From contig NZ_NPBJ01000032.1 in NCBI RefSeq assembly GCF_002272075.1, positions 20,446 through 84,445 of the forward strand: a stretch of DNA of 64,000 nucleotides. The letters run 5' to 3'. Both the position numbers and the translations under genes were made by a program. Below, in pieces: positions 1-8,108 of the stretch; within the stretch, counting starts at the first letter, position 1, and the number at the start of each line of letters is the position of its first letter. Source of the stretch: Terribacillus saccharophilus. GTDB lineage: Bacteria; Bacillota; Bacilli; Bacillales; Amphibacillaceae. Under the pieces are notes generated by a model. It was not told the origin of the DNA, did no database searches, and saw only the letters and a list, made by a program, of their open reading frames with translations.

Positions 1-2
1 CT

Positions 3-740
3 GCAAACCTGAATATCAGAGCTTCCCCTTCGACGGATGCAGCCATTATCGGTAAGTTCCCAGCAGGCACCCAGTTCCAATATATCGACAGAGGAGATGG
101 CTGGGGACAGATAACCATTGATAGCCAAACAGGTTATCTCAGCTTGGATTATGTAACAGAAGCGCAAAAAGAACCAGCCACTCCCGCTGAATCATCAAAC
201 GGGCAGCCTGTTCACAGAATAGTTATCGATCCCGGTCATGGCGGCAAAGATCCTGGTGCAATCGGAAATGATACGATGGAAAAATGGGTAGCCCTGACTA
301 TTTCGGAAAAACTGCAGCGCAGGTTACTTGCTAATGGATATGATGTAAAAATGACGCGCAGTGAGGATGTTTTTATTCCATTACCGGAACGAGCAACATT
401 ATCGAATAACTGGAAAGCAGATTTATTTGTAAGCGTCCACGCCAATAGTGCTACTTCTTCGTCAGCAAAAGGATTGGAATCTTACTATTACGGAGCAAGC
501 AGCAGCGGGAAGCAGCTGGCTTCCAGTATACAGACTGCATTAGTATCCAATACGAATAATGAAAACAGAGGCACACATAGTGCTGATTTTTATGTACTGC
601 GCCACACATCCATGCCTGCTGTACTCGTTGAAACAGGATTTATCTCTAACCCTGCTGATGCTGTGCTTCTTAACGATGCAGGTTATCAAGATAAAGTAGC
701 CACTTCGATTGCCGAAGGAATCAAAGAATATGCAAGCTAA
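3..740 (+). CDS. N-acetylmuramoyl-L-alanine amidase with SH3b domain, 5'-truncated by window edge
   Basis: Cell-wall hydrolase that cleaves the amide bond between muramic acid and the stem peptide. An internal TTG at 144 is not the real start: the same frame is open back to base 3 and encodes an SH3b wall-binding domain (LNIRASPSTDAAIIGKF, then GDGWGQI and TGYLSLDYV). A short linker leads into an Amidase_3 domain whose zinc and catalytic residues are visible: His in DPGHGG, Glu in the MEKWVAL helix, His in VSVHANS and Glu in VLVETGF. The protein ends right after the catalytic domain. Further SH3b repeats and a signal peptide probably lie upstream of the window. It is exported by family analogy; the signal peptide is not seen here. 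Confidence 0.93.
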   Translation, partial: ANLNIRASPSTDAAIIGKFPAGTQFQYIDRGDGWGQITIDSQTGYLSLDYVTEAQKEPATPAESSNGQPVHRIVIDPGHGGKDPGAIGNDTMEKWVALTISEKLQRRLLANGYDVKMTRSEDVFIPLPERATLSNNWKADLFVSVHANSATSSSAKGLESYYYGASSSGKQLASSIQTALVSNTNNENRGTHSADFYVLRHTSMPAVLVETGFISNPADAVLLNDAGYQDKVATSIAEGIKEYAS

Positions 741-745
741 AGCAG

Positions 746-768
746 AGCTGCCGATACGGCGGCTTTTT
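746..768 (+). terminator. Intrinsic terminator after the amidase
   Basis: Eight-base stem AGCTGCCG / CGGCGGCT with one wobble pair and an ATA loop, followed by TTTTT. It lies 6 bases after the amidase stop. Confidence 0.8.
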
Positions 769-834
769 ACATAATATTCACATTACTTTTACTTATATAA
801 TCGTATAATTGGAGGGTACAGGGGGGATTAAGAT

Positions 835-1182
835 TTGAAATACTTAGTGGATTTCATTTTAGCCATCATACTTACCGGACTCTCTTATTATGTTGGCAGC
901 TTATTATTTCGGCACGGATTACCAATATGGCAAGCAATACTCATCGGCTTCTCCGTCGTCGCACTTGGTGCAATGACAGAGGCTCTTGGGGCACCGATTT
1001 GGCTGATTGTACTCGTTCCTTTCCCAGTCGGCATGCTGCTTTTGTATCTGTTCCTGCAGGTGCCTGTTACGAATTGGTTAATCACCTATGCCACAACCTT
1101 AGTTTTCTACACCCTGATGCACATCCCAATGAGCTACTTCTTCCAATTCCATAGTTTGATCCCTGCTTGGAAGCTATCATAA
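835..1182 (+). CDS. Small four-helix membrane protein, unknown function
   Basis: A 115-residue, strongly hydrophobic protein with about four predicted membrane helices and short polar loops (for example FRHGLPIWQ and QFHSLIPAWKLS). The TTG start at 835 follows a GGGGGG tract with about 8 bases of spacing, and a TATAAT hexamer lies at 804-809, so it appears to be transcribed on its own between two terminators. I do not recognise a family with confidence. No catalytic motif or signal peptide is visible. Conserved hypothetical inner-membrane protein is the safest description. Confidence 0.6.
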   Translation: MKYLVDFILAIILTGLSYYVGSLLFRHGLPIWQAILIGFSVVALGAMTEALGAPIWLIVLVPFPVGMLLLYLFLQVPVTNWLITYATTLVFYTLMHIPMSYFFQFHSLIPAWKLS

Positions 1183-1189
1183 TACATAG

Positions 1190-1219
1190 AAAGGAGACTG
1201 CAAGAAGCAATCTCCTTTT
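1190..1219. terminator. Bidirectional intrinsic terminator between convergent genes
   Basis: Stem AAGGAGA / TCTCCTT with a 13-base loop, flanked by A and T tracts, between the convergent small membrane gene and the Rap-like gene. Confidence 0.7.
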
Positions 1220-1237
1220 CTAGCATTACTCTATACT

Positions 1238-2290
1238 CTATTTTAAAGCCAGAAGATAGTATCTGGATGCTTTTTCAAAGTCATGATTATCTGTATAATA
1301 TTTAGCCAGTCGTTCGGAAAAGTGACGAACGTTATTGTCATCCTCGATGGATTGAAAATATTCAATGCCTTCCCGCCACACTAATTCAAAACTGTCCTTA
1401 TCGACAAATTGTTTATGAAGCATGGCGAACATCCATTTATACGCATCTTCATCCCGCTTCTTACTTAAAGCAAACCCCTCAGTAAAATGCTCCATTGCAC
1501 GATCCTTCAAGCCAAGCCGGAAACAGCATTCTGTCACGTAGTATAAGCTCTTCAAATAATATTCAGGATGCTTGTAATGCATAGATTTTTCAAAATGTCC
1601 CATTGCCTTCTCAAGCTGATCTTGTTTGAAATACAGCACACCAATATTGTGATAAATATACATAGGCAGCTGCAACTCGGACTCGGACACATCATGCTTT
1701 AGAGCAGCTTGAAACAGTTCCTCCGCTTTCCGAAAGTCAGTCATATGCATATGATTCAATCCTTGGAGCAGGAGGCATTTTCCAAGCTGTAATTTCTGAT
1801 CGTAACGAAGAGCTGATTCGATAGCTTTATTGGCATTCAAGACTGAAAAAGCAGTCATTTTCATATAATAGTACGTAATTGCCAGTTTATAATAGAAATC
1901 AGACACTTCCCGATGGTCGATTTGTACGGACAAAAACGGTTCTGCACGTTCAAATTCGACAATTGCATCCTGAAGTTTGGTTTGCCGGTACAGCAGCAGA
2001 CCCTTGAAGAAATGGTAGTAGTATAGATTTTCGGCGGTGAGCGCGAATGCATCAGCAGCACCCTCGAGCAGTTTTTCTCCTTTATCCAAATCACCTTTCA
2101 GCATCTCCAAGCGAGCATCGTACAGCATACTTTTTGCAAGCAGCCTTTCATCGCGAATTGCATCTTCCTGTTCAGTTATTTCATTGCGAATACTCTCTGC
2201 AGCACGGATCTGTTCCGTTTTAATATTTACATATAACTTATCAAGCAGCTTGTTAAATATTTCAGCGTTTTTCATATCTGTCTGGTACAT
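1238..2290 (-). CDS. Rap-like tetratricopeptide-repeat protein
   Basis: 350 residues, close to the usual length of Bacillus Rap proteins: a short N-terminal helical bundle followed by about six TPR-type helix pairs (for example FYYKLAITYYYMK, YHNIGVLYFKQDQLEKAMGHFEKS, KASRYYLLAL). Rap proteins dephosphorylate Spo0F or block response regulators and are inhibited by secreted Phr peptides. Aligning the N-terminal helix by eye (DERLLAKSMLYDARLEM against the classical DQDLLLYYSLMEFR type) puts Glu where phosphatase-active Rap proteins have the catalytic Gln, so it may act only by binding. No phr gene follows; a terminator lies within 50 bases of the stop. The RBS is AGAGGGTGA before the ATG. A Rap/PlcR-type TPR role is inferred from fold only. 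Confidence 0.7.
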   Translation of the reverse strand: MYQTDMKNAEIFNKLLDKLYVNIKTEQIRAAESIRNEITEQEDAIRDERLLAKSMLYDARLEMLKGDLDKGEKLLEGAADAFALTAENLYYYHFFKGLLLYRQTKLQDAIVEFERAEPFLSVQIDHREVSDFYYKLAITYYYMKMTAFSVLNANKAIESALRYDQKLQLGKCLLLQGLNHMHMTDFRKAEELFQAALKHDVSESELQLPMYIYHNIGVLYFKQDQLEKAMGHFEKSMHYKHPEYYLKSLYYVTECCFRLGLKDRAMEHFTEGFALSKKRDEDAYKWMFAMLHKQFVDKDSFELVWREGIEYFQSIEDDNNVRHFSERLAKYYTDNHDFEKASRYYLLALK

Positions 2291-2356
2291 CGGCTCACCC
2301 TCTTTCTATTCATATCTGAATCATCGGTAGATTTCATGGAAATGTTTAGGCGTTCA

Positions 2357-2387
2357 GAAAGAAAACGATCCACCATTTGGTGAATCG
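2357..2387 (-). terminator. Intrinsic terminator after the GNAT gene
   Basis: Read on the minus strand: CGATTCACC / GGTGGATCG, nine pairs with one wobble, a four-base loop, then TTTTCTTTC. Confidence 0.65.
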
Positions 2388-2389
2388 GT

Positions 2390-2893
2390 TCATATTAGTT
2401 TTTTCCCATATATTCGATATGCTTTCTCGTTCGGATAAAAAGAATCTTTTAGCAATTCCCATCCGTTCCGTTCATAAAACTGAATTGCTCTGATATTATT
2501 CTCACGTGTGGTCAGGACAGCTGTTTTGTTTGGAGCTGCAGTTAGCAGCTGATTAAGCAGAGCGGTTCCGATCCCTGATCCTCGTACAGAGGGAGCAACT
2601 ACTAGCTCCACTAATTCGAAGCAATCATCCAGCCAATCCGACTTGCCATTCTCCTGCAGTGCCGGTCTCAGCAGATCATGATAATATTGCCCTGGCCTTG
2701 ATGTGTATCCATACACCAAACCGACCATATGACTCTTTTCGTCCAGCTTCACTAGGCCCTGATAACCTGGATACCTACTGTGACGGACAAATCGAGGAGC
2801 AATATCGGCAAAGCTCACTTGCCACGCCTCTTGGTAAAAAGCTGCAGCCGACTGGATCAGCACATAATTCCCAGCCAATTTCCTGGTTCTCAT
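2390..2893 (-). CDS. GNAT family N-acetyltransferase
   Basis: About 167 residues with the GNAT core: the beta4 strand FELVELVVAP followed by the acetyl-CoA pyrophosphate loop VRGSGIGTALL (R/QxxGxG/A type), then the C-terminal AIQFYERNGWE motif. Transfers an acetyl group from acetyl-CoA to an unknown amine. The ATG at 2893 is chosen because GGGAG lies 10 bases upstream of it. A GTG three codons earlier would sit directly against that RBS. The substrate cannot be told from sequence. Confidence 0.88.
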   Translation of the reverse strand: MRTRKLAGNYVLIQSAAAFYQEAWQVSFADIAPRFVRHSRYPGYQGLVKLDEKSHMVGLVYGYTSRPGQYYHDLLRPALQENGKSDWLDDCFELVELVVAPSVRGSGIGTALLNQLLTAAPNKTAVLTTRENNIRAIQFYERNGWELLKDSFYPNEKAYRIYGKKLI

Positions 2894-2943
2894 CCTGCAC
2901 ACGCTCCCGCTTCCTGTTTTTATCTATTATATAGAAAGCTGAA

Positions 2944-3333
2944 TCAATTTGCAGCCTGTCCCTGCATTGTTTGGGAGCGCAAGCTGTAGGATGAAACCTT
3001 CTTCTTCTGATATTTGAATACATCTACTCTGTCTGTATATGCATATACCAGAAAACGTCCTTGCTTTGTTTCTATCTCTAACGGTACACCTTCAGGAGCA
3101 GGGGCATAATAGTATTTTTCTAAGAAGCTGGCTTCATTGAATTGATCAATAATAAGCTGTGTCTCTTCAGCTGATAGAACCTCGCCATCCCGCTTGACAG
3201 TTACATCATAAGACAGCTTCGGATGCAGCTGAAATCTTTTTCCTACTTTATCTACAACCCCACTCGGTAAAGATGCCGCTAAAACTTTAATCAAACTAGC
3301 TACAATCAATAAGACTATAAATACCCACGACAA
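2944..3333 (-). CDS. YfmQ-like membrane-anchored protein
   Basis: 129 residues with one N-terminal membrane segment (FIVLLIVASLIKVLAASLP) and a soluble alpha/beta domain containing FQLHPKLSYDVTVKRDGEVLS and FLVYAYTDRVDVFKYQKKKV. From memory these resemble Bacillus subtilis YfmQ, a family of unknown function; this has not been checked by a search. The TTG start is supported by GAGGCG seven bases upstream. It lies upstream of the GNAT gene on the same strand with about a 50-base gap and may share its transcript. Confidence 0.65.
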   Translation of the reverse strand: MSWVFIVLLIVASLIKVLAASLPSGVVDKVGKRFQLHPKLSYDVTVKRDGEVLSAEETQLIIDQFNEASFLEKYYYAPAPEGVPLEIETKQGRFLVYAYTDRVDVFKYQKKKVSSYSLRSQTMQGQAAN

Positions 3334-3488
3334 ATCTTTTCGCCTCGATTCTAATTAATCGTGCTTATAATAACACAGTTTCAGTAAACGCTCTTCTTCA
3401 TTTTTGACAAGAAAATGACAGATACGCCTTCTGCCCTATTCATTTAATGGTTCTCAAAACTTATACTGGAAAATGGAGGTAATTACAA

Positions 3489-3908
3489 ATGAAAACACCA
3501 AAAATGTTAACGCTGATTTCATTAGTTTTATTGGTTTTAATCTTTATCGCTAGTCTTTTCTTCACGATCACTTTGCCTCAAAATCAATCCATGGAACAGA
3601 CAGTGGCCCGCTATCTTGAAAACGACCCAAAGTATCAAAGAACACTTGATTCCGGGGAAACTCCTTCTATCAGCCCTGATGAAATGGCTGCTGAAACCAT
3701 GTCTGCCTTGCAAGTATTCTTTGCCATCCCTACTATATACATAGCCATCATTGCTATCATTGTACTAATAGGCTATACCATCATTTCTAAAAGACCTAAA
3801 GGTGCCGCATTAACACTATTCAGCGCGGGAGTTTTATCTCTGGCCACCGTTATCATTCCTGTGCTCTTATTCATTGCAGGCGGTATGCTGAAAAAAAGAT
3901 CTGCATAA
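3489..3908 (+). CDS. DUF4064-like small membrane protein
   Basis: 139 residues with one N-terminal helix, an extracytoplasmic loop of about 50 residues (NQSMEQTVARYLENDPKYQ) and two further hydrophobic helices (FFAIPTIYIAIIAIIVLIGY and LFSAGVLSLATVIIPVLLFIAGGML), a layout typical of DUF4064 proteins. Function unknown. The GGAGG at 3475 region with ATG at 3489 gives a clear start. Monocistronic, closed by a strong terminator. Confidence 0.7.
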   Translation: MKTPKMLTLISLVLLVLIFIASLFFTITLPQNQSMEQTVARYLENDPKYQRTLDSGETPSISPDEMAAETMSALQVFFAIPTIYIAIIAIIVLIGYTIISKRPKGAALTLFSAGVLSLATVIIPVLLFIAGGMLKKRSA

Positions 3909-3943
3909 AAAAGTCTTCTCCGGCTTCGGAGAAGACTTTTTTC
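3907..3943. terminator. Strong bidirectional terminator
   Basis: Perfect 11-base stem (AGTCTTCTCCG / CGGAGAAGACT) with a GCTT loop, with A6 on the left and T6 on the right. It serves both the DUF4064-like gene and convergent brnQ. Confidence 0.92.
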
Positions 3944-3945
3944 TA

Positions 3946-5259
3946 TTAGATTCTAACCTTTGATACAAGTAATCCAAGCAAAGCCCCGATGATGGAAGGT
4001 ACCACCCAGCCAAGACCTACTTCATAGAAAGGCAATACCGTTTGGAAAAGGTCATTAACTGCAGTTATCTGCAAGCCTGCCTCATTGAAACCATCAAAGA
4101 TACTCACACAGAATGTCAGTATAAGACTGCCGATATATACTTCACGCATTCCGCCGAATAACGGATGCAGGAATGTAAGAAACACCAGACTGATCGTAAT
4201 CGGATAAATAGCCATCAACACTGGGACTGAGATAGATATCAATTCTGTAAGACCGATGTTCGCTACTACCGCACTGAAGACAGATAGCACAATAGCAAAC
4301 GTCTTATAAGAAATACGCGGCATTAACTCATGGAAAAACGTTGAACAAGAGGTGATCAATCCAACACTTGTCGTTAGACAGGCAACCGTGATCATCAATC
4401 CAAGGAAAATCATGCCCCATGAGCCGAAATAATAATTGGATACATCAGCAAGAATCTCAGCACCATTGCTTAAATAACCAAGCTCACTGACACTGGACGC
4501 ACCCATGAAGGAAAGCGCTGTATAAATCACAGCAAGTACAACGGCTGCAAGAGCAGTTGCTAACAAGCAAACCTTCATGACCGAGCCTTTGTTCGTGATG
4601 CCCTTATCCTTTAAAGCATTTACGATGATGATTCCGAACACACAAGCAACTAGCGCATCTAAGGTCAAATAGCCTTCCTGGAATCCTTTAAAGAAAGCAT
4701 TTGCCGTATACTCACTTTGGGGTGCATGGAATTTGCCGATTGGGAAAATAATGGCGACAATAACAAGCAAGCTGATAAAAGCCAGTTTGATTGGTGTCAG
4801 GAATTTCCCGATTACATCGATGATCTTAGTAGGGTTCATCGATAACAGGCAAGTAATTGCAAAGAAAAGGACCGAAAACAAAATCAACGGAAGCGGACCT
4901 GGATCAGCAGGCAAGAATGGTTTTAAACCAATCTCATATGATACATTCCCTGCACGCGGTATAGCAAAAAAAGGCCCGATTGCAAGATATAGAATGATCG
5001 TATAAACAATTCCGAATACCGGGTGCACCCTGCTCGATAGTGACATAAGATCCCGCTCGCCTGAATAAACGAAGGCGATGATCCCAATCAGCGGCAACCC
5101 GACCCCTGTTACAAGAAAGCCTGCATTAGCTATCCATATATTTTCACCGGCTTGCTGCCCAAGCAACGGCGGGAAAATCAGATTACCCGCTCCGAAGAAC
5201 AAAGCAAAGAGCATCAAACCAAGAATGACGGTAAATGAACCTGGTACTTTCTTTGACAC
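3946..5259 (-). CDS. brnQ: Branched-chain amino acid:cation symporter BrnQ
   Basis: About 437 residues, 12 hydrophobic segments, with the LIVCS family hallmark FALFFGAGNLIFPP near the N-terminus and HPVFGIVYTIILYLAIGPFFAIPR further on. Imports Leu, Ile or Val with Na+ or H+. The frame is open to 5274, but GTGGAGG with seven T bases precedes the GTG at 5259, giving MSKKVPGSF as the N-terminus; a start at 5274 would lie inside the RBS. It stands alone between a promoter with a dyad operator and a terminator. Confidence 0.93.
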   Translation of the reverse strand: MSKKVPGSFTVILGLMLFALFFGAGNLIFPPLLGQQAGENIWIANAGFLVTGVGLPLIGIIAFVYSGERDLMSLSSRVHPVFGIVYTIILYLAIGPFFAIPRAGNVSYEIGLKPFLPADPGPLPLILFSVLFFAITCLLSMNPTKIIDVIGKFLTPIKLAFISLLVIVAIIFPIGKFHAPQSEYTANAFFKGFQEGYLTLDALVACVFGIIIVNALKDKGITNKGSVMKVCLLATALAAVVLAVIYTALSFMGASSVSELGYLSNGAEILADVSNYYFGSWGMIFLGLMITVACLTTSVGLITSCSTFFHELMPRISYKTFAIVLSVFSAVVANIGLTELISISVPVLMAIYPITISLVFLTFLHPLFGGMREVYIGSLILTFCVSIFDGFNEAGLQITAVNDLFQTVLPFYEVGLGWVVPSIIGALLGLLVSKVRI

Positions 5260-5276
5260 AAAAAAAACCTCCACTA

Positions 5277-5290
5277 ACTATTCGAATAGT
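5277..5290 (-). promoter_or_regulatory. Perfect 14-bp palindrome in the brnQ leader
   Basis: ACTATTCGAATAGT, a perfect palindrome between the brnQ transcription start region and its RBS. It could be a repressor site or a small RNA hairpin near the start of translation. Confidence 0.4.
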
Positions 5291-5326
5291 CTGATAAATA
5301 ACAAAATATTGAGTTTAATAAAATTT

Positions 5327-5343
5327 TGTCAGATTTTCTGACA
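5327..5343 (-). promoter_or_regulatory. Dyad operator candidate of brnQ
   Basis: TGTCAGA-TTT-TCTGACA, a perfect 7-base inverted repeat just downstream of the brnQ -10. It matches the CodY consensus at about 10 of 15 positions, so CodY is possible but not demonstrated. Confidence 0.5.
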
Positions 5344-5354
5344 CAATACTGGTT

Positions 5355-5383
5355 AGTATAATACTGAATTGTGCAACATTCAA
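5355..5383 (-). promoter_or_regulatory. Sigma-A type promoter of brnQ
   Basis: On the minus strand TTGAAT (5383-5378), a 17-base spacer and TATACT (5360-5355). Confidence 0.6.
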
Positions 5384-5515
5384 GGAGTTTTTGTTAGGAA
5401 TCTTCTGTAATTATATGTATAACAAATTTATTCAAACATAAGATCCGCTTTATCAAAGCCTAATACGAATAATTTATCGGTTGTTCCCGACAATAAGCAT
5501 AAAAGGAACATGATT

Positions 5516-5803
5516 ATGGACTTCCCTAACATTCAAACAAACTTTTGGGATTCTGTTATTGGCATCCCAGCAACACTTGTCCTCACACAACTTCTTAAAC
5601 TATTTTTACCGTTACCAAAGCAGTATGTGCCTACTGCCGCCATCTTAATCGGTCTGGCACTCTCGATTTTTTACAGTCATCCACATGATTTGATTGCCGG
5701 TATTTTTATGGGCTATTTTTATGGCTATGCTGCCATTGGCAGTTATGCCGCTACAAAGACAACTTGGGGAGTTTTTCGGAGGGAGAAGCGGAACTTTTCA
5801 TAA
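5516..5803 (+). CDS. Small holin-like membrane protein
   Basis: 95 residues: a hydrophobic segment (VIGIPATLVLTQLLKLFL), a second one (YVPTAAILIGLALSIFYS) and a third ending in a Gly/Ala-rich GYAAIGSYAATKTT followed by a basic tail RREKR. This layout resembles small phage-type holins, but no lysin or phage gene is near. The ATG at 5516 is preferred over 5510 because AAAAGGA lies eight bases upstream of it. Function unknown. Confidence 0.5.
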   Translation: MDFPNIQTNFWDSVIGIPATLVLTQLLKLFLPLPKQYVPTAAILIGLALSIFYSHPHDLIAGIFMGYFYGYAAIGSYAATKTTWGVFRREKRNFS

Positions 5804-5831
5804 AAAAACCTCTGCCATATAGGCAGAGGTT
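5803..5831 (-). terminator. Intrinsic terminator acting on the minus strand
   Basis: Stem AACCTCTGCC / GGCAGAGGTT with an ATATA loop; the A7 on the left reads as T7 on the minus strand, so it backs up termination of the amidohydrolase/met operon. Confidence 0.75.
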
Positions 5832-5903
5832 ATAAGAGATTACTTAGTCGGACTAGCATATACGATTCAGCACTAGGCTAGCTGACAGTATACTGCAGAC
5901 AAA

Positions 5904-5987
5904 CTATGGAGCAAACAGTTTATCCCAATATGTAGCAGAGTGTTGGCTGGCTTCCGGCATCCACTCCCAAGCACCTGCTTTAATCAA
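5904..5987 (-). other. Possible gene relic: 27-codon open frame
   Basis: On the minus strand a frame reads MIKAGAWEWMPEASQHS, then ATYWDKLFAP and a stop. The Trp-rich composition looks like the C-terminal end of a real protein, but there is no RBS and it lies between two terminators. I read it as a possible remnant of a deleted gene and cannot name the parent. Confidence 0.25.
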
Positions 5988-6002
5988 GAGTATATGAAAT
6001 AA

Positions 6003-6033
6003 TAGACCCGTCAGAAAATTCCTGACGGGTCTA
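6003..6033 (-). terminator. Intrinsic terminator of the met operon
   Basis: Twelve-base stem TAGACCCGTCAG / CTGACGGGTCTA with a seven-base loop, four bases past the amidohydrolase stop. The following T tract is weak on the minus strand. Confidence 0.7.
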
Positions 6034-6036
6034 TCT

Positions 6037-7242
6037 TCATTTAACTTGTTTTCGAGTCTTACTCTCTTCAAAAGCAAGTTTAGCTTGCTTCAGGAGTTCC
6101 TTGTCTGTCAGCAACCGGTAACCTGTATGTGCTAATGCTTTGGCTCCTTTTAATACGGCTGCATCACCAATTTCAGAACGGGCAGCTTCCCTGAATTCCT
6201 CTGTATGGCCAATCAAATCTTCCGGTCCAATTTGAATATAAGGATGCGCAGTCGGTACCTCATAACTGATATTACCTGTATCAGTCGACCCCCGTCCCTT
6301 GCCTTTCTTCAAATGAACATACTCTCCTACATTCTCCAATTCTTCCTTGAGCACCTGGTCCAGCACCGAATTCAGGACAAAATCCTTCACTTCATTTTGG
6401 AATCTCTCTATCTTGACGCTAGCTCCAGTAGCTAATGCCGCCCCTTGAGCAATATTCCTAACTTTCTCGGAAACAGCTTGTGCTTTTGTCCACGTTTCTG
6501 CCCGGATGAAGAATCTTGCTGAGGCATATTCAGGTACGATATTCGGTGCGTCTCCACCGTTTGGAATGATGCCATGTATGCGTATGTCCTGCGGAAGATG
6601 CTGCCGTAATGCATTTATTCCATTGAAAAGCTGGATGACGGCATCCAATGCATTGATTCCTTTATCTGGTGAACCTGAAGCGTGAGCTGGTTTTCCGTAG
6701 AAATGAAAATCAAGCGGATCGACAGCAAGAAATTCACCAGTAACACTCGTTCTGCCAGAAGGATGAATGATTAAAGCAGCATCAATACCTTTCAGCAACC
6801 CATGTTTTACAAAGCTTCCTTTGGCACTGCCGTTTGGTCCGCCTTCCTCAGCAGGTGTGCCGAGAACCGCTACACTACCGCCTGTCTGGTCCAATATTTC
6901 TGCCAATGCGATGCCAGCTGCCGTACTAGTGGTGCCGATAATATTGTGGCCGCAAGCATGCCCGATGCCCGGCAATGCATCATATTCGGCGAGGAAAGCG
7001 ATACGGGGACCTGGTTTACCGCTATCCTTCAACGCATAAAATGCTGTCTCATGCCCTGCTACTCCTTTATCTACCTGAAATCCCGCTTCTTCCAGCAATG
7101 CAGTAAGCGTTTCACTGGCAAAAAACTCCTGGTTGCCGATTTCCGGTTTAGCATGGATGGCCTGACTTGTCTGGATATACTTTTCCCCATTTGCGTCTAA
7201 ATGCAGCGCAACTCGGCTAACCTCGGTGACAGATTTACTCAT
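6037..7242 (-). CDS. M20 family amidohydrolase of the methionine-uptake operon
   Basis: 401 residues. Two-metal M20 (ACY1L2/AbgB-like) hydrolase: metal ligands in LAEYDALPGIGHACGHN and PAEEGG, and the lid-domain YGKPAHASGSPDKGINALDAV. Such enzymes deacylate N-acyl amino acids or cleave aminobenzoyl-glutamate-type amides. It starts 4 bases after metQ with its RBS (GGAGGAA) inside the metQ end, so it is the last gene of the SAM-riboswitch-controlled metNIQ operon. The context suggests that MetNIQ brings in an N-acylated methionine or related compound which this enzyme hydrolyses; that is inference. Confidence 0.88.
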   Translation of the reverse strand: MSKSVTEVSRVALHLDANGEKYIQTSQAIHAKPEIGNQEFFASETLTALLEEAGFQVDKGVAGHETAFYALKDSGKPGPRIAFLAEYDALPGIGHACGHNIIGTTSTAAGIALAEILDQTGGSVAVLGTPAEEGGPNGSAKGSFVKHGLLKGIDAALIIHPSGRTSVTGEFLAVDPLDFHFYGKPAHASGSPDKGINALDAVIQLFNGINALRQHLPQDIRIHGIIPNGGDAPNIVPEYASARFFIRAETWTKAQAVSEKVRNIAQGAALATGASVKIERFQNEVKDFVLNSVLDQVLKEELENVGEYVHLKKGKGRGSTDTGNISYEVPTAHPYIQIGPEDLIGHTEEFREAARSEIGDAAVLKGAKALAHTGYRLLTDKELLKQAKLAFEESKTRKQVK

Positions 7243-7245
7243 ATC

Positions 7246-8103
7246 TCATTCCTCCTGTAGTCTTTTCAGATGCTTTTGCAATTCTTCTTTCGGCACATCA
7301 ACTACGATAGAGCCACCACTCGTATCCTTATCTACTGCTTCCTTCACTGCTTCATCCTGATATAGTTCGACAATTTTCTGGTACGTCTCATTATTTTCAT
7401 CATCTTTGTTTACCGCGAAAACATTTACAAACGGTGTGATGCTATCATCATTAGCATTCTCTAGATAAATCGGATCGTCTTTCGGATTAAGACCTGCCTG
7501 ACCTGCAATCCCATTATTGATAAAAGATACTGCTACATCTGGCAGTACACGTGGTGTTTGCTGCGCAACAACAGGTACAATCTCAATATTCTTCGGATTC
7601 TCTACTATCTTGGAAGGATCTCCGAATTGGCCAAAATCATCCGCTAATTTGATTACGCCAGCTGCTTCCAAAGCTCGCAGCGATCTAGCTTGGTTGGACG
7701 GATCATCCGGGATAGCAATCTTGTCGCCTTCCTTCAATTCATCAAGGCTATCTATTTTCTCTGAATAGGCTCCGATTGGGGCAATGACTGTCGAACCGAT
7801 TGGCACGATAGTATCACCATTTTCTTTGGCATATTGACTTAGGAAGGCGATATGCTGGAATGAGTTCATGTCGATTTCACCGTTCGCCAATGCTTGGTTT
7901 GGCAATGTATAGTCGGAGAATTCTACAAGTTCGATATTGATTCCCTCTTCCTTCGCCTTTTCTTTCAATATCGGCCATTGGTCACCATCAGACCCTGTCA
8001 CACCGATTTTAACTGTTTGACTGCCATCTGCTGAGCTACTTCCGCATGCTGCAAGGATAAACAAAAAGACTAACGAAACAATTCCTAGTAGAGCTTTTTT
8101 CAC
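7246..8103 (-). CDS. metQ: Methionine ABC transporter substrate-binding lipoprotein MetQ
   Basis: About 285 residues. Lipoprotein signal (KKALLGIVSLVFLFILAAC) with lipobox LAAC, then a NlpA/MetQ domain (VKIGVTGSDGDQWPILKEKAK, DMNSFQHIAFL, IPDDPSNQARSLRALEAAGVI). Captures methionine, probably both isomers by family analogy, for MetNI. The GTG at 8103 is chosen: AAGGAG lies nine bases upstream. The ATG at 8112 overlaps the metI stop (ATGA) and lies directly on that RBS. The mature protein is tethered to the outer face of the membrane. Confidence 0.94.
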   Translation of the reverse strand: MKKALLGIVSLVFLFILAACGSSSADGSQTVKIGVTGSDGDQWPILKEKAKEEGINIELVEFSDYTLPNQALANGEIDMNSFQHIAFLSQYAKENGDTIVPIGSTVIAPIGAYSEKIDSLDELKEGDKIAIPDDPSNQARSLRALEAAGVIKLADDFGQFGDPSKIVENPKNIEIVPVVAQQTPRVLPDVAVSFINNGIAGQAGLNPKDDPIYLENANDDSITPFVNVFAVNKDDENNETYQKIVELYQDEAVKEAVDKDTSGGSIVVDVPKEELQKHLKRLQEE

Positions 8104-8108
8104 GTCAA

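Noticed and set aside
1238..1300. A phr peptide gene for the Rap-like protein
   Set aside because: Too little space before the terminator and no signal-peptide-like short frame after the stop.
5516..5803. Holin-like protein as evidence of a prophage
   Set aside because: No integrase, lysin, capsid or other phage gene nearby and no attachment-site repeats seen.
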